From an uncultured Candidatus Actinomarina sp. (GTDB lineage Bacteria > Actinomycetota > Acidimicrobiia > Actinomarinales > Actinomarinaceae): DNA of 40,910 nt. The notes beneath the pieces are model-generated. The model did not search any database and had not been told where the DNA came from. It saw only the letters and a program-made list of their open reading frames with translations. Of this stretch, positions 36,523-40,910 are shown one piece after another (positions within the stretch are counted from its first letter, which is position 1; each line of letters starts with the position of its first letter). A program made the translations under genes and the position numbers. The stretch covers positions 1-40,910 of the forward strand of contig CACLRL010000010.1 in assembly GCA_902609285.1 (NCBI GenBank). The letters run 5' to 3'.

Positions 36523-36550
36523 AACATATAATTACCCTATTTTTAGTCAA
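36523..36550 (-). promoter_or_regulatory. Promoter of ctaB
   Basis: On the minus strand there is -35 TTGACT (36550-36545), a 16-base spacer and -10 TATGTT (36528-36523). Transcription would start near 36516, about 22 bases before the chosen ATG. This decides between the two possible ctaB starts. Confidence 0.6.
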
Positions 36551-36582
36551 GACGCTATTCTTAAATATTGACTAGATAATTT

Positions 36583-37599
36583 ATGCAAACTAAAAAATTT
36601 TTAAAAACAAGACACCTTATGCTATGCAGTTTTCTATTTATTACTGCCTGTATTGAAAATGCCCCTCTTGATTCGTTAAGCCCTGCTGGTCCGTACGCAA
36701 GGACTATTGATGATTTATTTTGGCTTACATTTTGGATAGCTGTTGTTATATTTTTTATTGTTCAAGGTGCACTTTTATTTTCAGTATTTTATTTCAAAGA
36801 CTCTCCAGATAAACCAGAACCAAAACAAATACATGGAAACAATTTTCTAGAAATTTTATGGACAATTATTCCAGTTATAATCCTTGCCTCAATTGCCGTA
36901 CCTACAGTTAGAACAATTTTTGATCTAGCTAGAGAGCCGGAGGATGCTTTAAAAATTGAAGTCATTGGACATCAATGGTGGTTTGAATATAAATATCCTG
37001 ATTTTGAAATTACCACAGCAAATGTTTTAGTAATTCCAGAAGATACCCCTATTAGGTTAGAAATGTGGTCAAATGATGTTCTTCATAATTACTGGGTGCC
37101 TAAATTAAATGGAAAAAGATACCTTGTTCCTGGCCAAAAAACATATCTCAATTTACATGCAGATAACGCCGAAGAATTTTGGGCCCAATGTGGAGAATAT
37201 TGCGGCTTAAGCCACTCAAAAATGAGAGGAAGGGTTTTGTCTCTATCCCAATCTGATTTTGATTCATGGGTTATAAATCAACAAAAAAATGCTGCAAATG
37301 ATTTAGACCAAAATTCATTGGCTTATGAAGGTCAACAAGTTTATTTAAATGCAGGTTGCACCCAATGCCATGTAATAGATGGAGTTTGGGATGTTCAAGG
37401 TGAACAAATAGCTCCAAACTTAACACATTTTGGCATAAGAAATGTATTCGCTGGGGCAGCATTAAAAAATAATTCTGAGAATTTAACAAAATGGCTTGCA
37501 AATCCAGCTCAAATAAAGCCTGGTACTTTCATGCCTAATCTAGAATTAACTGAAAGAGAAATTAAAGCATTAATAGAATATTTGGGAACTTTAAAATGA
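36583..37599 (+). CDS. coxB: Cytochrome c oxidase subunit II with fused cytochrome c (caa3 type)
   Basis: The subunit accepts electrons through its CuA centre. A lipobox FITAC places the lipid-modified Cys at 23. Two membrane helices follow (about 43-70 and 88-110). The CuA ligands are His168, Cys203, Glu205 (backbone), Cys207, His211 and Met214 in AQCGEYCGLSHSKM. The C-terminal domain is a cytochrome c, with CTQCH at 259-263 and axial Met317 in PGTFMPN. This is the caa3 arrangement, so no soluble cytochrome is needed at this step. It overlaps coxA by 4 bases. A -10-like TAGATAAT lies right before the ATG, suggesting a leaderless mRNA. Confidence 0.96.
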   Translation: MQTKKFLKTRHLMLCSFLFITACIENAPLDSLSPAGPYARTIDDLFWLTFWIAVVIFFIVQGALLFSVFYFKDSPDKPEPKQIHGNNFLEILWTIIPVIILASIAVPTVRTIFDLAREPEDALKIEVIGHQWWFEYKYPDFEITTANVLVIPEDTPIRLEMWSNDVLHNYWVPKLNGKRYLVPGQKTYLNLHADNAEEFWAQCGEYCGLSHSKMRGRVLSLSQSDFDSWVINQQKNAANDLDQNSLAYEGQQVYLNAGCTQCHVIDGVWDVQGEQIAPNLTHFGIRNVFAGAALKNNSENLTKWLANPAQIKPGTFMPNLELTEREIKALIEYLGTLK

Positions 37600-39584
37600 C
37601 AAAAATTATTGAACCAAAAAAACAAAGGAATATTTTTTCAAGACCATCATCTGAAACTGGTGTATGGAGCTGGATAACAACTGTTGATCATAAAAGAATT
37701 GGAATAATGTATGGATATGCAGCATTCTTCTTTTTATTAGTTGGAGGACTTGAAGCTCTTTTATTAAGGATTCAACTTTCTCAGCCGGACAATAATTTTT
37801 TGAGTGCGGCCGAATACAATGCAATGTTTACAATGCACGGAACAACAATGATCTTTCTAGCGATCATGCCAATTAGCGCAGCTTTCTTCAACTATCTTTT
37901 ACCGTTACAAATAGGAGCAAGGGATGTTGCCTTTCCAAGATTAAATGCATTATCATTTTGGATATTCGTTGCTGGTGGACTATTCCTGTATTCAACATTT
38001 CTTTTTGGTACTGCTGGTGCACCTGAAGGAGGATACCTTGATGAAGAAGTCAGTAGGCTTGCCTCAGCACCAAATGGAGGGTGGTTTGGTTATCAACCAA
38101 ATGCTGGACTTAGATATTCTCCTGGAACGGCGATGGATTACTGGGCAATTGGTTTGCAAATCTTAGGGATTGCATCTCTTGTCTCAGCTTTCAACTTTAT
38201 AACAACAATCTTGAATATGAGAACTAAAGGTATGAGATTAATGAGAATGCCCGTATTTACTTGGATGACATTTGCTGTATCATTTCTTCTTGCTTTCTCA
38301 TTACCAATAATTGCAATTGCGTTGTTCTTCGTAACATTTGACAGACAATTTGGAACTACTTTTTTTCTTACAGAGGGCGGTGGAGATCCAGTTTTATGGC
38401 AGCACCTATTTTGGTTATTTGGTCATCCAGAAGTTTATATCTTAATTCTTCCTGCTTTTGGAATTGTCTCAGAAGTTCTTCCTACATTTTCTAGAAAACC
38501 ATTATTTGGATATCCAGCCATAGTATTTGCAGGATTTGGAATTGCCTTTATAGGGTTTGGAGTATGGGCTCACCATATGTTCGCATCTGCAATAAGTCCC
38601 GTTGCTCAAGCAGGATTTGGTCTTTCAACAATGATTATTGCTGTTCCAACGGGAGTGAAAATATTTAATTGGCTGGGGACAATTTGGGGAGGAAAGCTGA
38701 CACTTAATACTCCAATGTTATTTGCACTTGGCTTTATAGGTATGTTTGTTATTGGTGGATTAAGTGGAGTTACCCACTCTGTTGTGCCAGCAGACACCCA
38801 ACAGACAGATACTTATTATATAGTGGCACATTTTCATTATGTGCTTTTTGGTGGGGCTCTATTCGGTATCTTTTCAGGATTGTATTTCTGGTTTCCTAAG
38901 GTATGGGGACGAATGTATAACGAAACGATGGGGAAAATACACTTTTGGCTCATGCTTATTGGATTTAATGTGACTTTTGGACCAATGCATTGGCTAGGGC
39001 TTCAAGGACAAGTAAGAAGGACATGGGTTTATGCAGAAGAAACAAATCTTGGATTTTGGAATTTAATTGTTACAATCGGTGCTTTCATACTTGCTGTCGC
39101 AATTTTAGTATTTATGGCAAATTGGATATATTCTCGAAGAAAGGGTGAAAAAGCTCCATTTGATCCATGGGATGCAAGAACAATTGAATGGAGTATTCCT
39201 TCGCCTACACCTGTCTGGAATTTTTCAAAAGCACCTGAAATTAAATCTTTGGATGACTTTTGGCATCAAAAATATGGGGAAGATGAAGATGGAAGAGCAG
39301 TAAGAAGAGAAGGCACGGATGAATTATTGCTAAAACTTGAAGAAGAAGGCTTAAACCCGGATGAGGAAATTCATTTACCAAGCCCCTCTTATTTCCCTTT
39401 AATACTTGCCTTTGGACTACCATTTTTAGGTTATGCAGTAATTTATAAATCTATTCCGCTTGCTTTAATTGGTGTAATTCTTCTACTTATAGGAGGTTTT
39501 GGTTGGGGTACAGAACCACTTGAGGAAGAATTTGAAACCTCCGAAGAAACCCCTGATGCCAAGGAATCTTCTACCTATGAGTGA
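37596..39584 (+). CDS. coxA: Cytochrome c oxidase subunit I
   Basis: Subunit I holds heme a and the heme a3-CuB site that reduces O2 and pumps protons. The 662-residue protein has His81 and His414 for heme a, His412 for heme a3, and CuB ligands His277, His326 and His327. HPEVY gives the Glu and the Tyr281 that cross-links to His277, the A-type signature. Lys355 in the GVKIFNWL segment matches the K channel. The C-terminal tail beyond the 12-helix core (about 110 residues) has a charged cytosolic linker and two further helices, but it is not a subunit III fusion, since coxC follows separately. It overlaps coxC by 8 bases. Confidence 0.97.
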   Translation: MTKIIEPKKQRNIFSRPSSETGVWSWITTVDHKRIGIMYGYAAFFFLLVGGLEALLLRIQLSQPDNNFLSAAEYNAMFTMHGTTMIFLAIMPISAAFFNYLLPLQIGARDVAFPRLNALSFWIFVAGGLFLYSTFLFGTAGAPEGGYLDEEVSRLASAPNGGWFGYQPNAGLRYSPGTAMDYWAIGLQILGIASLVSAFNFITTILNMRTKGMRLMRMPVFTWMTFAVSFLLAFSLPIIAIALFFVTFDRQFGTTFFLTEGGGDPVLWQHLFWLFGHPEVYILILPAFGIVSEVLPTFSRKPLFGYPAIVFAGFGIAFIGFGVWAHHMFASAISPVAQAGFGLSTMIIAVPTGVKIFNWLGTIWGGKLTLNTPMLFALGFIGMFVIGGLSGVTHSVVPADTQQTDTYYIVAHFHYVLFGGALFGIFSGLYFWFPKVWGRMYNETMGKIHFWLMLIGFNVTFGPMHWLGLQGQVRRTWVYAEETNLGFWNLIVTIGAFILAVAILVFMANWIYSRRKGEKAPFDPWDARTIEWSIPSPTPVWNFSKAPEIKSLDDFWHQKYGEDEDGRAVRREGTDELLLKLEEEGLNPDEEIHLPSPSYFPLILAFGLPFLGYAVIYKSIPLALIGVILLLIGGFGWGTEPLEEEFETSEETPDAKESSTYE

Positions 39585-40161
39585 TGCTCATGCCTATCCT
39601 CATGAACCAACTGGTGTTGAAACACGAAAACTAGGTTTTTGGATATTTCTATCAACTGAAATTTTATTTTTTGGGACTTTAATAACAACTTTTCTAATTT
39701 TTAAAGGAAGAGATTTTCCTGGAATTAAGTTAACAGATGTTTATGATATTCCATTTACCTCAGTGAGTTCATTTGTTTTATTAATGAGTTCTCTAACAAT
39801 GGTGCTTGCTCATAATGCTCTCGAAACAGATGATCAGGAAAAAACAAGAGTATGGCTTCTTGCAACAGCAATGCTTGGGGCAGTTTTTTTAGCAGGACAA
39901 ATATATGAATTTACAGAGTTTTATCATAAAGGCTTTGAACTATCTACAAATATTTTTAGTTCAACATTTTATGTGTTAACTGGTTTTCATGGACTACATG
40001 TCTTTGTAGGTGTAGTTTTGTTGTTAGCTTTATGGGGTGTCGGACAGAGACAACGTGGATTATCTCTTAATGAAGGAATGAATTTAGAGTTCATTGCCCT
40101 TTACTGGCACTTTGTTGATATTGTTTGGATTGTTTTGTTTACAGTGGTTTATCTTATCTAA
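39577..40161 (+). CDS. coxC: Cytochrome c oxidase subunit III
   Basis: Subunit III stabilises the oxidase core. I start at the ATG at 39577 (MSDAHAYPHEPTG), giving 194 residues with five membrane helices, the short form usual in caa3 oxidases. A longer open frame from 39499 would run deep inside coxA. The segments GFWIFLSTEILFFGTL, TGFHGLHVFVG and ALYWHFVDIVWIVLF are diagnostic. The stop overlaps the next start by one base (TAATG). Confidence 0.95.
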   Translation: MSDAHAYPHEPTGVETRKLGFWIFLSTEILFFGTLITTFLIFKGRDFPGIKLTDVYDIPFTSVSSFVLLMSSLTMVLAHNALETDDQEKTRVWLLATAMLGAVFLAGQIYEFTEFYHKGFELSTNIFSSTFYVLTGFHGLHVFVGVVLLLALWGVGQRQRGLSLNEGMNLEFIALYWHFVDIVWIVLFTVVYLI

Positions 40162-40460
40162 TGTCAGAAACACACAAAGAACATCCGAGCCCGACCAAGT
40201 ATGTGCAAATTGCAATAGTCCTAGCAATTCTTACGGCGATAGAAGTAGCCCTTTATTACACAGAAGATATCGTTGGAGCTCTTGCAGCACCTTTGTTAAT
40301 AGTTCTAGCTGTAGGCAAATTTGTAATTGTTGTAGGTTGGTTTATGCATTTAAGGTATGAAAATAGTTTAATTAATAAGTTTTTTGCAGGAGGTATGATT
40401 CTTGCACTTATTTTGTTTGCAATAGTAATGATCGAAAGGGCTGTAGGTAACTTTATTTAA
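40161..40460 (+). CDS. Cytochrome c oxidase subunit IV (prokaryotic COX4)
   Basis: The start at 40161 (MSETHKEH) gives 99 residues with three membrane helices, typical of the bacterial COX4 subunit that packs against subunit I in caa3 oxidases. YVQIAIVLAILTAIEVALYY and KFVIVVGWFMHLRYE are characteristic. It shares one base with coxC and ctaG starts one base after its stop. Four genes therefore form a tightly packed unit with ctaG. Confidence 0.9.
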   Translation: MSETHKEHPSPTKYVQIAIVLAILTAIEVALYYTEDIVGALAAPLLIVLAVGKFVIVVGWFMHLRYENSLINKFFAGGMILALILFAIVMIERAVGNFI

Positions 40461-40461
40461 T

Positions 40462-40910
40462 ATGAATCTTGAGTGGCATCCACATTATGACGTTTGGGCA
40501 TTGATCATATCGTTAATAATATTTTTTGAATACACAACCAATAACAATGCTCTAAAAAAGCCAAAAAGAAAATTTTGGTACTCTGGTTTAATAATTCTAT
40601 GGGTTTTTACAGATTGGCCTTTACATGACATTGGTGAGAAATATCTTTTTTCAGTTCACTCTGTTGAGCACCTTGTGCTGGCACTTGTGTCTCCTCCCCT
40701 TTTATTACTCGGCCTTCATAGCGCACAAAAAAAACTGATCTCAATAAAACCCTTTATTAATATTTTAAAAATCACAAGTAAACCAGTTGTTGCTTTTTTC
40801 TTGTTTAACTTTGTTATGGTTGGAATGCACTGGAGTACCGTTGTTAACCTAATGGTTACTAATCACATTTTTCACTTTTTAGTTCATTCAATTATGCTGC
40901 TTGTATCTTT
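40462..40910 (+). CDS. ctaG: Partial caa3-type oxidase assembly factor CtaG
   Basis: The frame opens at an ATG one base after the subunit IV gene and runs off the right edge with about 149 residues visible. It begins MNLEWHPHYDVWALIISLI and includes FTDWPLHDIGEKYLFSVHSV, EHLVLALVSPPLLLLG and GMHWSTVVNL. These match the caa3_CtaG membrane family, which helps deliver copper to the oxidase. At least four membrane helices are seen. The position directly after the cox genes supports the call. Confidence 0.88.
   Translation, partial: MNLEWHPHYDVWALIISLIIFFEYTTNNNALKKPKRKFWYSGLIILWVFTDWPLHDIGEKYLFSVHSVEHLVLALVSPPLLLLGLHSAQKKLISIKPFINILKITSKPVVAFFLFNFVMVGMHWSTVVNLMVTNHIFHFLVHSIMLLVS

Noticed and set aside
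36495-36527. Longer N-terminus of ctaB from the first in-frame ATG
   Set aside because: That ATG overlaps the -10 box of the promoter, and the extra residues (MLKCKHNYYKN) look like non-coding sequence.
37596-40161. CoxA-CoxC fusion (coxAC) suggested by the long CoxA
   Set aside because: CoxA ends at 39584 with its own stop and subunit III is a separate overlapping gene; the CoxA tail has only two extra helices.

Overview
The window is a densely packed, AT-rich (about one third G+C by eye) stretch of bacterial chromosome made almost entirely of housekeeping genes. I see 34 protein-coding genes (one cut by each window edge, one frameshifted) and two tRNA genes. No stretch longer than about 160 bases lacks a gene, and I found no insertion sequence, prophage, CRISPR array or long repeat. 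Four of the six convergent gene pairs overlap at their 3' ends. This is the look of a streamlined planktonic genome. Gene order and content point to a low-GC marine actinobacterium, perhaps Acidimicrobiia or 'Candidatus Actinomarina'-like: topA next to tmk-holB, tilS-ftsH followed by a possible folE, a PimB-like glycosyltransferase, an F420-type luciferase-like oxidoreductase and a caa3-type oxidase operon. This assignment is an inference; a marine Chloroflexi source is the main alternative.

Layout. 1-4907 (minus strand): metK, tRNA-Thr(CGT), a small membrane protein, tilS, ftsH and the start of a possible folE. 4998-6174: an MFS transporter broken by a frameshift at a run of eight G. 6163-8951 (minus): MFS exporter, tmk, holB. 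9039-11726: topA. 11734-16163 (minus): CPA2 antiporter, membrane pyrophosphatase and a GT4 glycosyltransferase. 16245-18231: leuC-leuD. 18218-19321 (minus): alanine dehydrogenase. 19447-20940: a PhrB-type photolyase homologue that lacks the iron-sulfur ligands. 20941-24462 (minus): tldD-tldE and a glycerophosphodiesterase. 24511-25062: LOG-family protein. 25054-26109 (minus): primary-type sigma factor. 26186-27669 (minus): membrane-anchored HTH protein and heme A synthase. 27722-27813: selenocysteine tRNA. 27862-34796: hflX, gnd, M1 aminopeptidase, LLM oxidoreductase, Na+/Ca2+ exchanger. 34788-36494 (minus): ctaB and an Lgt-like protein. 36583-40910: coxB, coxA, coxC, coxD and the start of ctaG.

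How it fits together. The right end encodes a caa3-type cytochrome c oxidase (subunit II carries its own cytochrome c domain) with its heme A pathway (CtaB here, CtaA 8 kb away) and copper-assembly factor CtaG. The membrane pyrophosphatase, CPA2 antiporter and CaCA exchanger form a cation-handling set. Several promoters can be read by eye (ftsH, ctaB, leuC, phr, and a symmetrical divergent pair between the HTH gene and tRNA-Sec). Their -10 boxes often lie only 6-12 bases before the start codon, which suggests leaderless or near-leaderless mRNAs, as is common in Actinobacteria.

Most unusual items: the selenocysteine tRNA with its mirror-image divergent promoter, the photolyase homologue without cluster cysteines, the G8/G7 tracts in the broken transporter, the Lgt-like protein with altered signature motifs, and the Cys cluster in the TopA C-terminal region.
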